Virus record (IMG/VR): IMGVR_UViG_3300042330_000214
Span: 1 to 42,010 of that record
Length of the DNA stretch: 42,010 nt
Direction: 5' to 3' (one strand)
DNA from: a virus
Below, piece after piece: positions 8,494 to 14,578 of the stretch. Each line of letters opens with the position of its first letter. Position 1 is the first letter of the stretch. The position numbers and the translations under genes were made by a program. The notes below the pieces were generated by a model. It worked only from the letters and a program-made list of their open reading frames with translations. It did not search any database and was not told the DNA's origin.

Positions 8494-8614
8494 TTATTTT
8501 TTCGTTTATCCATTTAGTGTAATAGTATGCGAACTGTTCATACGTCAATCTATATTTTGCTAGTGGACTTGACATATATTGGTGATGCAAAACCTCTAAT
8601 GGAACTCCATTCAT
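8483..8614 (-). CDS. Small ORF (43 aa), overlaps the ParB-like gene start
   Basis: It begins with ATG at 8614 (MNGVPLEVLHHQYMSS) and ends with TAG at 8483-8485, overlapping the next gene by 11 nt. The composition is protein-like (aromatic-rich, YRLTYEQFAYYYTKW) and the frame follows the preceding 55-aa ORF by 9 nt. No family is recognised. Tight packing and overlap argue that it is translated. Confidence 0.6.
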   Translation of the reverse strand: MNGVPLEVLHHQYMSSPLAKYRLTYEQFAYYYTKWINEKINEG

Positions 8615-8623
8615 AAAGCAAAA

Positions 8624-8791
8624 TTAATCAATTTTTCTTAATTGCTCATAGATTTCACGCTGCATTCTCATTTTATTTTCCGCAACTAATCGTTTTTTCA
8701 CTTCAACAATAATAGCCATCTTATCAAAATCAGTTAAATCTGCCTCGTCTAAAATGGCTAGTATCTTCTCAGCTAATTCAAATTTATCCAT
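8624..8791 (-). CDS. Small ORF (55 aa), charged helical protein
   Basis: ATG at 8791, stop at 8624. The product (MDKFELAEKILAILDEAD to the end) is rich in Lys, Glu, Leu and Ile and looks like two amphipathic helices. It fills most of the apparent 370-bp gap between the genes at 8493 and 8864. The pattern resembles small helical phage proteins; the function is unknown. Confidence 0.65.
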   Translation of the reverse strand: MDKFELAEKILAILDEADLTDFDKMAIIVEVKKRLVAENKMRMQREIYEQLRKID

Positions 8792-8863
8792 TGATTGTAT
8801 TTAAAAAATAAATTCAGTATATAAAGTCATATTTGTTTAACTTTTTATTCGTAAAGCAGCGAG

Positions 8864-9169
8864 TTATAAGCCATTTTGAGTGAACTTCATAAGGTAAGTA
8901 TCGGACTTTAATAAATCACTACTACCCATGTGATAAACAACAAAATTGGCGTTCAATTCTTTTGCTCTTTCTTTTATATGTTCAAGTTGCATATCGAAAA
9001 TAATTAGGTCGTGAAAATCATAAGTATGAAACTCTACAAGCTGGTTAAGTCCGATACCGCTAAAATCTGCTAACAAACCTTTTCTCGGTAATTGAGAAAA
9101 ACGGCTTATAACAGCACCTACCAAAAAGGCGGGGTTCTGTGGTTCATTGATGTTTTTTTCTTCTATCAT
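8864..9169 (-). CDS. Unknown 101-aa protein
   Basis: A soluble protein with an N-terminal NEPQNPAFLVG segment, a central hydrophobic strand (HDLIIFDMQLEH), a helix and a final FVVYHMGSSDLL strand. No family is recognised. It is preceded by 62 bp without a gene and followed by 72 bp to the next small ORF. It belongs to the run of small early genes between the recombination block and the terminases. Confidence 0.65.
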   Translation of the reverse strand: MIEEKNINEPQNPAFLVGAVISRFSQLPRKGLLADFSGIGLNQLVEFHTYDFHDLIIFDMQLEHIKERAKELNANFVVYHMGSSDLLKSDTYLMKFTQNGL

Positions 9170-9231
9170 AATGTTGTTGTTAATTGAAAGTTTATCGTTC
9201 TAAATCCCGCCCTTCTGGTAGCTGCAAAACG

Positions 9232-9564
9232 TTATACCACATTTTCCCAATCATGCATATCCTCCATTATTTCAATTTTTCCTTGTCCTTGTTCTATTAG
9301 TTTATTTAAAATATCTAATCCATAAGAAGTTGCTGTTCCGTATCCCTTCTTATGGCACTTATAACAACTTCCGCTAAAGCCAATAAAATAATAGAAGTCC
9401 TCGTCTTGCTCTACTTTATTAATTCCAGAGTTTAATTTCCATCTGTCACCGTCAAGATAGCCACCAGCCCAAGTTCCAAAAACCTTATAATAGTTGTTTG
9501 GTAGTTTTAATATAACCCATTTTTCAGGGCTTTCGCTTATATTTCTATTCGTACCGTTATGCAC
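9232..9564 (-). CDS. Unknown 110-aa protein, GTG start
   Basis: The only start near the beginning is GTG at 9564, overlapping the upstream stop by 8 nt; no ATG occurs before residue 100. The core has alternating aromatic and glycine residues (YYKVFGTWAGGYLDGDRWKLNSG, here split by strands) and a CYKCHKKGYG segment with a CxxC pair. It looks like a small beta-rich fold. No function is assigned. Confidence 0.65.
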   Translation of the reverse strand: MHNGTNRNISESPEKWVILKLPNNYYKVFGTWAGGYLDGDRWKLNSGINKVEQDEDFYYFIGFSGSCYKCHKKGYGTATSYGLDILNKLIEQGQGKIEIMEDMHDWENVV

Positions 9565-9826
9565 TAGCTTTATTCAATGACTTCAATAACCTAGTCACTT
9601 TGGCTTTATCCTTTGCCATTAATGAATAGTTAAGATAGGTTACAGGCTCACCGTATCTATTCTTAGAGCTTACTTTTTCTCTTTTGAGTGTTATTTCAAA
9701 AGGCTGCTCAATTTTGCGGATAATCTCTCGGCTGGCGTTTGAATAGCCGAAGTCTTTCATAATTGTTTTGCAGTTTAGGACTTTACCTTCTAATAGGCTT
9801 TGTAATAATTTGATTGTGCTTTTCAT
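9557..9826 (-). CDS. Unknown 89-aa basic protein
   Basis: The start is the ATG at 9826 (MKSTIKLLQSLLEG). An in-frame start at 9967 would read through the tRNA at 9856-9946 and is rejected. The chosen start follows a 30-bp leader sequence shared with the gene at 10401. The protein is basic with helical ends and a central NRYGEPVTYLNY strand; the TIMKDFGYSNASREIIRKI portion could be a winged-helix-type region, but this is not firm. Confidence 0.7.
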   Translation of the reverse strand: MKSTIKLLQSLLEGKVLNCKTIMKDFGYSNASREIIRKIEQPFEITLKREKVSSKNRYGEPVTYLNYSLMAKDKAKVTRLLKSLNKASA

Positions 9827-9849
9827 TCTTTTATAATTTAGTTGGTTAA
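9820..9849 (-). repeat. 30-bp leader repeat, copy 1
   Basis: Identical to 10395-10424. It covers the first codons and untranslated leader of the gene starting at 9826 and contains AACCAACTAA, a motif also seen in variant form before the genes at 13606, 32936 and 33883. Confidence 0.85.
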
Positions 9850-9855
9850 AAATTG

Positions 9856-9946
9856 TAGTCAGGACAGGATTCGAACCTGAACTCCCCATTACAGGGAGCG
9901 TTATACTGCCCCCGAAGCGGCAGTGACACCCATTTGCCACCTGACT
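9856..9946 (-). tRNA. tRNA with long variable arm, anticodon uncertain
   Basis: Acceptor strands AGTCAGG and CCTGACT pair perfectly (7 bp), with discriminator A and no encoded CCA. A D arm (GCA/TGC, loop with GGG), a long variable arm (CTCCC/GGGAG) and a T arm (CAGG TTCGAAT CCTG) are visible. The anticodon stem ACTGCC/GGCAGT closes an 8-nt loop, GCTTCGGG, one base longer than normal, and U33 is not at its usual place, so no anticodon can be named safely. A class II type (Ser/Leu-like) is suggested by the variable arm. It may be a functional phage tRNA, a four-base decoder, or a degenerate tRNA-like element. Confidence 0.65.
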
Positions 9947-9950
9947 ATAT

Positions 9951-10136
9951 TTATTGCCTATTCTCACATCCTAAGTCATCAGGATAAATAGATACTGTAT
10001 CACAGTTTTCTTTTTCAACACCTTCATTACCACCATAAGCCAACGTAAATCCAATATCTTTGAAATTAGAATTTACAAACACGTCGGCTTCTGGATTATA
10101 TTTTTTTAGTTTTTCAATTAAATCACTTACTTTCAT
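9951..10136 (-). CDS. Unknown 61-aa protein between two tRNA-like elements
   Basis: ATG at 10136. Begins MKVSDLIEKLKKYNPEADVFV, a pattern common in small phage proteins (helix then strand), and ends in an acidic, cysteine-containing tail. Its stop lies 4 nt before the 5' end of the tRNA at 9946, and its start 15 nt after the tRNA-like element at 10152. Processing of both tRNA ends would release it as a short monocistronic message. Confidence 0.7.
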   Translation of the reverse strand: MKVSDLIEKLKKYNPEADVFVNSNFKDIGFTLAYGGNEGVEKENCDTVSIYPDDLGCENRQ

Positions 10137-10151
10137 AATTTTTTATTTTTG

Positions 10152-10276
10152 TAGTCAGGACAGGATTCGAACCTGTAATTAATCTGTTTCGTTAGTGCTT
10201 TGCAGAATAACTATTCTGATTAATCCCCACCTTTCGGCTGTTATCTGGGTAGCGTTTACCCTTCCGCCACCTGACT
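10152..10276 (-). ncRNA. tRNA-like element (125 nt) with aberrant body
   Basis: It shares the acceptor stem (AGTCAGG/CCTGACT), discriminator A and the T loop with the tRNA at 9856-9946; its T stem ACAGG/CCTGT is a perfect 5 bp and its D arm (GCG/CGC) is good. The interior is abnormal: a GCC-GAAA-GG hairpin replaces a recognisable anticodon arm, and a 7-bp arm ATTAATC/GATTAAT (10178-10184 with 10218-10224) encloses a further AGAAT/ATTCT hairpin. It is unlikely to be an ordinary elongator tRNA. Possibilities are a processing signal recognised by RNase P and RNase Z, a tRNA with an insertion, or a decayed tRNA. Confidence 0.65.
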
Positions 10277-10281
10277 TGTTT

Positions 10282-10401
10282 TTATGTAAACAGGTACAAT
10301 AGGATTAGTATAAAAGGTATTAGAACGTAAAATCCAACTGGGTCGAACGGATAAAGTACTTCTTCTATTTTCCTATGTGTATTAATAAACATCTTTTTCA
10401 T
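10282..10401 (-). CDS. Small membrane protein (39 aa)
   Basis: ATG at 10401, stop at 10282. The second half is one hydrophobic segment (GFYVLIPFILILLYLF) and the N-terminus is basic (MKKMFINTHRK), so it would insert with the N-terminus in the cytoplasm. It follows the 30-bp leader repeat and ends 5 nt before the tRNA-like element. Function unknown. Confidence 0.65.
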   Translation of the reverse strand: MKKMFINTHRKIEEVLYPFDPVGFYVLIPFILILLYLFT

Positions 10402-10424
10402 TCTTTTATAATTTAGTTGGTTAA
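10395..10424 (-). repeat. 30-bp leader repeat, copy 2
   Basis: Identical to 9820-9849. It spans the ATG at 10401 and the leader to just before the stop of the gene at 10426. Both copies precede short genes that flank the two tRNA-like elements, which suggests local duplication. Confidence 0.85.
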
Positions 10425-10425
10425 T

Positions 10426-10635
10426 TTATTCATATATGACCGCCATTGAGTCATTTAATACTATCGGACACCACTTGCCCTTATATCTTAAAAATCCGTC
10501 GGCAGTTACTGAGCTATCCTTTTGTTTAAATTCAAAGTATAGTTTTTCTGTTGACTTAGTAGAGTCAGTTGGTGGGATAAGGTAAGCTATCATTAAGGCA
10601 AAGATAATCAAACCGAATAAAATGTATTTACTCAT
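10426..10635 (-). CDS. Unknown membrane-anchored protein (69 aa)
   Basis: An N-terminal hydrophobic helix (residues 4-22, ending YLIPP) is followed by a charged, probably periplasmic 45-residue domain. There is no lipobox cysteine, so it is an uncleaved anchor or a signal peptide rather than a lipoprotein. Its ATG overlaps the upstream stop by 4 nt. Function unknown. Confidence 0.65.
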   Translation of the reverse strand: MSKYILFGLIIFALMIAYLIPPTDSTKSTEKLYFEFKQKDSSVTADGFLRYKGKWCPIVLNDSMAVIYE

Positions 10636-10859
10636 ATATTTATTTTAAATTTACATATTCCATTGATAGGCTCAAACGCTCCTAAACTTACTATCCTATT
10701 AATATATTGCTTATCTCTATTCCATTGCTTATAACGAGCGCATTCGTGCCTTATTTCGCATTCTATATTAGAACACCTAGCAATATCTAGTGGTATCAAA
10801 TCTTTTAGCGGATATACTAGCAACCCCTCACCGCCTTCTGGACAATTATCTATTGACAT
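10632..10859 (-). CDS. Cysteine-rich 75-aa protein, possible zinc binder
   Basis: Cysteines at 6, 29, 34, 40 and 69 with His39 in the segment CSNIECEIRHECARY suggest a small metal-binding fold. Small Cys-rich proteins of this kind are common in early regions of phages of Bacteroidota. Its start overlaps the preceding gene by 10 nt. No function is assigned. Confidence 0.65.
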   Translation of the reverse strand: MSIDNCPEGGEGLLVYPLKDLIPLDIARCSNIECEIRHECARYKQWNRDKQYINRIVSLGAFEPINGICKFKINI

Positions 10860-11077
10860 ATTTTTTTTTCGTTTACTGGTTTTATCTCTTTACCAACTCG
10901 TGCCATAAATATTATAGTCTTATCATGCGCTAGACCTGCTGTGTGAAATAGCTCCACATTGGATTCAATTTCTTTGATAGCTCCCTTCAATCGACTTGGA
11001 TTTAATATCATCGCCTTGCACTTAATAGCTGGCTCAATAGGCATTTTTTTATGAAAACGATATTGTTCAAAGTCCAT
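10850..11077 (-). CDS. Unknown 75-aa protein
   Basis: Basic soluble protein, with NPSRLKGAIKEIESNVE as a helix and a later strand TIIFMARVG. Its ATG overlaps the stop of the SSB-tip protein gene (TAATG), so the two are coupled. No family is recognised. Confidence 0.65.
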   Translation of the reverse strand: MDFEQYRFHKKMPIEPAIKCKAMILNPSRLKGAIKEIESNVELFHTAGLAHDKTIIFMARVGKEIKPVNEKKICQ

Positions 11078-11313
11078 TAGAAAGGTGTCTTATCGTCTGA
11101 CTTAGATTCTTGTTTTGGTGCTACTGGATATTCCTTTGCCTTTGAAAATACGACCTTACCATTACCTACATAGGTGCGAGATGCTTTACTTTCTCTTTGC
11201 TCTTTGGTTTGACTTATCCAGGCAGATACATTGTTTCCATAATTGTCTACTTTTTCGTCAACTGAAATAGTGATTGACTTTTTTTCTTCTTTTAAATACA
11301 GGTTTATTAACAT
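11077..11313 (-). CDS. 78-aa protein with SSB-like acidic C-terminal tip
   Basis: Residues 1-55 look like a small beta-rich domain, followed by a flexible Pro/Lys/Ser linker and the C-terminus SDDKTPF. Single-stranded DNA-binding proteins end in an acidic tip finishing in PF (DDxPF-type), which docks recombination and replication partners. Here the tip occurs on a protein only half the length of a standard SSB, in the same block as ERF and YqaJ-like genes. It could be a minimal phage SSB or a mimic that binds partners of host SSB. The OB fold is not proven by eye. Confidence 0.6.
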   Translation of the reverse strand: MLINLYLKEEKKSITISVDEKVDNYGNNVSAWISQTKEQRESKASRTYVGNGKVVFSKAKEYPVAPKQESKSDDKTPF

Positions 11314-11314
11314 T

Positions 11315-11404
11315 TTATTGATTGTTTAATGATTGAATAAATTTTTTGATAAGTTTAATTTCAGCAGCTCTGATTTTGTAATTGATATAGTTTGGATTGG
11401 ACAT
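11315..11404 (-). CDS. Small ORF (29 aa or longer), start uncertain
   Basis: From ATG at 11404 the frame encodes a basic helical peptide ending in KKFIQSLNNQ; the stop lies 1 nt before the next ATG. The frame stays open upstream with protein-like content to an ATT at 11461 and includes a TTG at 11422, so a non-ATG start giving 35 or 48 aa is possible. It fills the 159-bp space between the genes at 11313 and 11473. Confidence 0.4.
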   Translation of the reverse strand: MSNPNYINYKIRAAEIKLIKKFIQSLNNQ

Positions 11405-11472
11405 TGATTGCAGTCGTTCCAATATATGTAGCTCCTTTATCCATTTGTCTGTCGTATTAATTTTTTAATTTA

Positions 11473-12030
11473 TTAATTAAAATTTGATTTATATTCAGAC
11501 AAATATACAAAATTAGTGACTTTTGGTCTTATTTTATTTTTACGCAATAAATAGTTACTCATTGTGCCTATTTGCATATTATTTTTAATTGCCGCCTCAC
11601 TACATGAACTATAAATTTCTTTAGTATTTAAGTCTATAACAGGCTTCTTTTTGTATTCATTTGTAAGTGGCTTTGATTCTTTTTTAGGCTTTATTTCTTT
11701 TGCTTTTTTTGCTTCTTCCCTTAATTGTGTTTTATATTGAGCGTCTTTTCTCCTTTGTATCCAGTCAGCAGCAGTCATTTTTTTACGCTTATTGACTGTA
11801 TATGTTTTAGGTCTATTAAGGATTGGTATATTCTCAATATAATATATTCGCTCTCCTTTTACTTTCTCATAGGTAAATGGATTTTGACTTGTTATAGCGT
11901 CAGCCCAAGTCTTATACGCTCCGTTTATTAGTCTTACTTTTTTTTCAGCTGGACATTCTATAGAGTTGGCAAATGCTAACATCTTAGTTAGTAGTTGGTC
12001 AGGGTTTAATTTAATTTTTGAATTATTCAT
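11473..12030 (-). CDS. NUMOD1-like DNA-binding domain protein (185 aa)
   Basis: The C-terminal third (about residues 130-180) has VIDLNTKEIYSSCSEAAIKNN followed by IGTMSNYLLRKNKIR, the pattern of the NUMOD1 modular DNA-binding domain normally attached to homing endonucleases. No HNH or GIY-YIG motif is seen in the rest, which is basic and helical with a KRKKMTAADWIQRRKDA segment. It may be a homing-endonuclease remnant reused as a DNA-binding protein. The start is directly preceded by a TTAATCACA leader motif (minus strand) and an upstream terminator at 12054-12092. Confidence 0.7.
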   Translation of the reverse strand: MNNSKIKLNPDQLLTKMLAFANSIECPAEKKVRLINGAYKTWADAITSQNPFTYEKVKGERIYYIENIPILNRPKTYTVNKRKKMTAADWIQRRKDAQYKTQLREEAKKAKEIKPKKESKPLTNEYKKKPVIDLNTKEIYSSCSEAAIKNNMQIGTMSNYLLRKNKIRPKVTNFVYLSEYKSNFN

Positions 12031-12053
12031 TGTGATTAATTTTAGTAAGTGAT

Positions 12054-12092
12054 TAAAAAAAGAAGGTCGCTAGGCTTTGCACCCAGCCGACC
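12054..12092 (-). terminator. Rho-independent terminator
   Basis: On the minus strand GGTC-GGCT pairs with AGCC-GACC around a GGGTGCAA loop, with a 4-nt bulge, followed by TTCTTTTTTT. It lies 14 nt after the stop of the 73-aa gene at 12106 and 24 nt before the next ATG, separating the recombination genes from the downstream block. Confidence 0.8.
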
Positions 12093-12105
12093 CTCCAAAA
12101 GAGAA

Positions 12106-12327
12106 TTAATCACAAAACTCTGTGCAAATATATTGATTATTAATTAAACTATCTTTGTATTCTAAAATCTCATAAAGTCCGTCTATGGTTTCCTTTTGGT
12201 CTTTTATGAATATTTTTAGTTCGTCTCGTTGTTTTGCTACGTCAAATGTCGTGCAAATAAAAATAAGGTTTGATAGTATAAGTGAGCCTATCAATAGTAA
12301 ATAGTGTAATGGTCTTAAATGTTTCAT
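12106..12327 (-). CDS. Small membrane protein with coiled coil (73 aa)
   Basis: A basic N-terminus, a hydrophobic helix at residues 8-27 (LHYLLLIGSLILSNLIFICT) and a charged coiled-coil-like tail (RDELKIFIKDQKETIDGLYEILEYKD) give an inner-membrane-anchored periplasmic helix. The shape resembles a small i-spanin, but the genome position is in the replication region and a better spanin candidate exists at 25029. The ATG follows TTAATCAC directly. Confidence 0.65.
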   Translation of the reverse strand: MKHLRPLHYLLLIGSLILSNLIFICTTFDVAKQRDELKIFIKDQKETIDGLYEILEYKDSLINNQYICTEFCD

Positions 12328-12336
12328 GTGATTAAT

Positions 12337-13083
12337 TTATTTTTTGGTTATGTAAAATTCGTTATCAAATCTAAATACTTCGCTTTCATTGTTCACCCAA
12401 TAATCTTTTAGAGACTTATAGTAAACGCCATTTTTTAGCTGATTATAGAAAAACTCCATTTCATCCAATATGGTAGCGTTTGCCATTTGCTGGTAAGCGA
12501 TATTTATTAAATGGTGGTATTGTTCAGTCTTAGTCAAAATCTCTTCACAGATAGCCTCATCTTTGCTTATTTCGTGAATATAAAAACGGTCTTCTAATGG
12601 GAACGGATATTCAGTCCAATCGTCTTGTCCGAATTTCTCTGGCTTAGTCAAATAATTAATTAGATAGGCTTTGTCAACTTTCAATGCGAGCATCTGAGTT
12701 TGAACTTGGTAGTTATATGCTTTCGATATTTTGGAGTTCTGCTCTAAAAATCCTTTTATTGAGTACTGACATTTAGCGTCCCCTGTCCAAACACCTTCCT
12801 CGTAAGCGTCTGGAGTTGCACTTAAATAGTCATTGACTTTGAATGATTGTTGTCTGCCAGTCTCAAAATTAAAGTTATGCTGACCGCCTTTTTCTTGTAT
12901 CAATATATCTAATGCTGCTGCTTCGTTATTGATACCGTGATACATTGCGCTGGTAGTTATATCTGGTTTGCAGTCTACTAACCCTAGAGCAATTTCATAA
13001 ATATAACTTAGCCTAGTAGCTCCAGTACCTTCGGCGCATAACTTTGAAACGCCACTTGCTGAGAATCTGCCTTTATTTTCCAT
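12337..13083 (-). CDS. YqaJ-like recombination exonuclease (248 aa)
   Basis: The layout matches YqaJ/lambda Exo-type PD-(D/E)XK nucleases: an N-terminal FSASGVSKL helix, an AMYHGINNEAAALD segment with the conserved Glu, the core SATPDAYEEGVWTGDAKC (Asp and D-x-K near residues 93-106) and a QVQTQMLAL helix. Such enzymes resect double-stranded DNA ends to expose single strands for annealing. The gene overlaps the ERF gene by 11 nt, forming a two-component recombination pair. The catalytic D-A-K replaces the commoner E-x-K. Confidence 0.85.
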   Translation of the reverse strand: MENKGRFSASGVSKLCAEGTGATRLSYIYEIALGLVDCKPDITTSAMYHGINNEAAALDILIQEKGGQHNFNFETGRQQSFKVNDYLSATPDAYEEGVWTGDAKCQYSIKGFLEQNSKISKAYNYQVQTQMLALKVDKAYLINYLTKPEKFGQDDWTEYPFPLEDRFYIHEISKDEAICEEILTKTEQYHHLINIAYQQMANATILDEMEFFYNQLKNGVYYKSLKDYWVNNESEVFRFDNEFYITKK

Positions 13084-13606
13084 TTAGTTCTAATTTTCTT
13101 TTAGTGAATTTTTCTATTGTAGCTGCATCTTTTGGATTAACCTCGCTGAATAACTTAGTTAGGTCGCCTTGAGTTTTGCAGCCTAATAATCTGTTATCTA
13201 TGTCTACTTTTGGTCTGTTATCTTGACTATCAAAGTCTAGGTTATTGTCAGTAATACCGAAAGCAGAAGTTTTTAAATACCTTTCCGTATAGGTCACACA
13301 TCCTCCTAATTGCTGCGCTATATTCGTAGCTTTTATTTCAGGTATTGCTGTTGCCATTTCAAAGTTTAAACTATCACCAGTTTCTAAGTCAAAAATAGTA
13401 AGCACTCCAAAAACTCCTAATTCGTTTCTTTTTAAATCAAACTTTGTCATCAGTTGGTTACTATTACAAACCGACTGAACAAGGTATTCAATTTGGCTAG
13501 GCGTAAAGTACTCATAATTTGAATAAGTGTTTTTGCCTTCCTTTTTTAGTTTGGATTCTTTGATTTCTTTTTTAGCCTGAGCTATCTTTTTTACAAGTTC
13601 TTTCAT
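13073..13606 (-). CDS. erf: ERF-family single-strand annealing protein (177 aa)
   Basis: The N-terminal helix KKIAQAKKEIKESKLKKEG with NTYSNYEYFT, and the conserved core QQLGGCVTYTERYLKTSAFGI near residues 97-118 followed by an acidic D-N-LDFD stretch, are diagnostic of ERF recombinases. The protein anneals complementary single strands produced by the neighbouring YqaJ-like exonuclease. The length is usual for the short ERF group. A GTGATTAA leader copy lies at 13624-13631, upstream of an AACCAATTAA leader. Confidence 0.9.
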   Translation of the reverse strand: MKELVKKIAQAKKEIKESKLKKEGKNTYSNYEYFTPSQIEYLVQSVCNSNQLMTKFDLKRNELGVFGVLTIFDLETGDSLNFEMATAIPEIKATNIAQQLGGCVTYTERYLKTSAFGITDNNLDFDSQDNRPKVDIDNRLLGCKTQGDLTKLFSEVNPKDAATIEKFTKRKLELNGK

Positions 13607-13608
13607 TG

Positions 13609-13827
13609 TTAATTGGTTTTATTGTGATTAATTACTTTTTCGATTCTGACTGTCAACCATAATGGCATTGACTTTTGATTTTCTTTGCGCTCAAAGTATT
13701 CCTGAATGTCTTCTAGTAGTTCTATTTTCTCGCATGGCTTGTCAGCTGGTTTATACTTATCTATGATAGATTGTGCGCTATCCATAAGGCTATCTAGTTC
13801 GGGTAGTGTTTGCGTGAATACGTTCAT
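13609..13827 (-). CDS. Unknown 72-aa helical protein
   Basis: Charged helical protein (ELDSLMDSAQSIIDKYK, CEKIELLEDIQEYFERKE) with no recognised family; its stop is 2 nt before the ERF start. Co-expression with the recombinase suggests an accessory role, but this is position only. Confidence 0.65.
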   Translation of the reverse strand: MNVFTQTLPELDSLMDSAQSIIDKYKPADKPCEKIELLEDIQEYFERKENQKSMPLWLTVRIEKVINHNKTN

Positions 13828-13845
13828 GTCTTTTATTTTTATAGG

Positions 13846-14187
13846 TTATTTGTAATCTGTATCGTCCTTTCCGTTATATTCTGGGTCAAAGGCCAAACCC
13901 TCAAAGAACTTAGTTAACTTATCAAGTTCAGTAACTAGGTCAATAGAATCCATGTCTATAAAGTGGAATGTAGTTAGCTCGATAATGCCATCGCATTCGT
14001 CTTCATCATGACCGCAATTAGTCATGCCAGCTACATAATTAACTATAAGTTTGACTCTGCTATCAGTTTCTGCGGACACTGCTATGATAGTAGGTTCTGC
14101 TTTCCAGTCAGTTTCTGAGCTAATTAATGCTGCTAAGGCATAGCCGTATGCAGTCGCTTCTAAGTTGTTTGTGAAATTTTTTAACAT
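13846..14187 (-). CDS. Unknown 113-aa acidic protein
   Basis: Strongly acidic, with a TNCGHDEDECDG segment and an acidic C-terminus (PEYNGKDDTDYK). The N-terminal half has helices and a strand (PTIIAVSAETDSRVKLIVNYVAG). Acidic early phage proteins may act as DNA mimics, but no structural evidence is available here. The ATG directly follows a tandem pair of TTAATCAC leader motifs. Confidence 0.65.
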   Translation of the reverse strand: MLKNFTNNLEATAYGYALAALISSETDWKAEPTIIAVSAETDSRVKLIVNYVAGMTNCGHDEDECDGIIELTTFHFIDMDSIDLVTELDKLTKFFEGLAFDPEYNGKDDTDYK

Positions 14188-14216
14188 TGTGATTAATTTT
14201 AGTTTGTGATTAATTT

Positions 14217-14453
14217 TTATTTTGTCATTAATTGATTAAGTCTATATGCTTCCAATTTGTCAAACTTTGCAGCAAATATGCCAGAAACCCAAACAAACCC
14301 ATTTTCAAATTTTTGGATTTCATTTTCAGGTACTATCATTCCGCTTGAAGTAAGTGCTATTTTGTTCTCATTAAATTCTACTGCCATAAGTTTTACTGAC
14401 TTTGAATCTATTAATGTTTTTTCTCTTTCTTGAAATTTTTGAAGTAAGTTCAT
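14217..14453 (-). CDS. Unknown 78-aa protein, first gene after an early promoter
   Basis: The ATG at 14453 is chosen because it directly follows TTAATCAC; a TTG at 14501 lies in the promoter. The protein starts MNLLQKFQEREKTLIDSKSV and has beta-like segments with GLY/Ser turns. It is the first gene of the transcript from the promoter at 14488-14525. No family is recognised. Confidence 0.65.
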   Translation of the reverse strand: MNLLQKFQEREKTLIDSKSVKLMAVEFNENKIALTSSGMIVPENEIQKFENGFVWVSGIFAAKFDKLEAYRLNQLMTK

Positions 14454-14487
14454 GTGATTAATTTTTAGTTTGTGATTAATTATGGTG

Positions 14488-14525
14488 CAAAGATATATCA
14501 ACTTTGAATATATGCAAGTTAAAAA
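14488..14525 (-). promoter_or_regulatory. Early promoter for 14453 and downstream genes
   Basis: On the minus strand TATCTTTG (14495-14488) is preceded by TTG exactly 19 nt upstream, inside the extended block TTTTTAACTTGCA shared with the promoters at 17246 and 21530. Two near-palindromes (14500-14520 and 14526-14545) overlap or adjoin the -33 region, so repression by the HTH protein encoded just upstream is plausible. Confidence 0.7.
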
Positions 14526-14545
14526 AACTTAAATATATCTAAGTT
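14500..14545. promoter_or_regulatory. Tandem operator-like near-palindromes
   Basis: AACTTTGAATATATGCAAGTT (14500-14520, read as AACTT arms around a TATAT-like centre) and AACTTAAATATATCTAAGTT (14526-14545) have matching AACTT/AAGTT arms, are 5 bp apart and have centres about 25 bp apart. They cover the -33 block of the promoter at 14488-14525 and lie 34 bp beyond the end of an HTH regulator gene. Confidence 0.55.
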
Positions 14546-14578
14546 GTTGATTTATAATAAGATAAAACTGAAAATATT

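Noticed and set aside
9827-9967. 47-residue N-terminal extension of the gene at 9557
   Set aside because: It would translate the tRNA at 9856-9946; the ATG at 9826 follows a repeated leader and is preferred.
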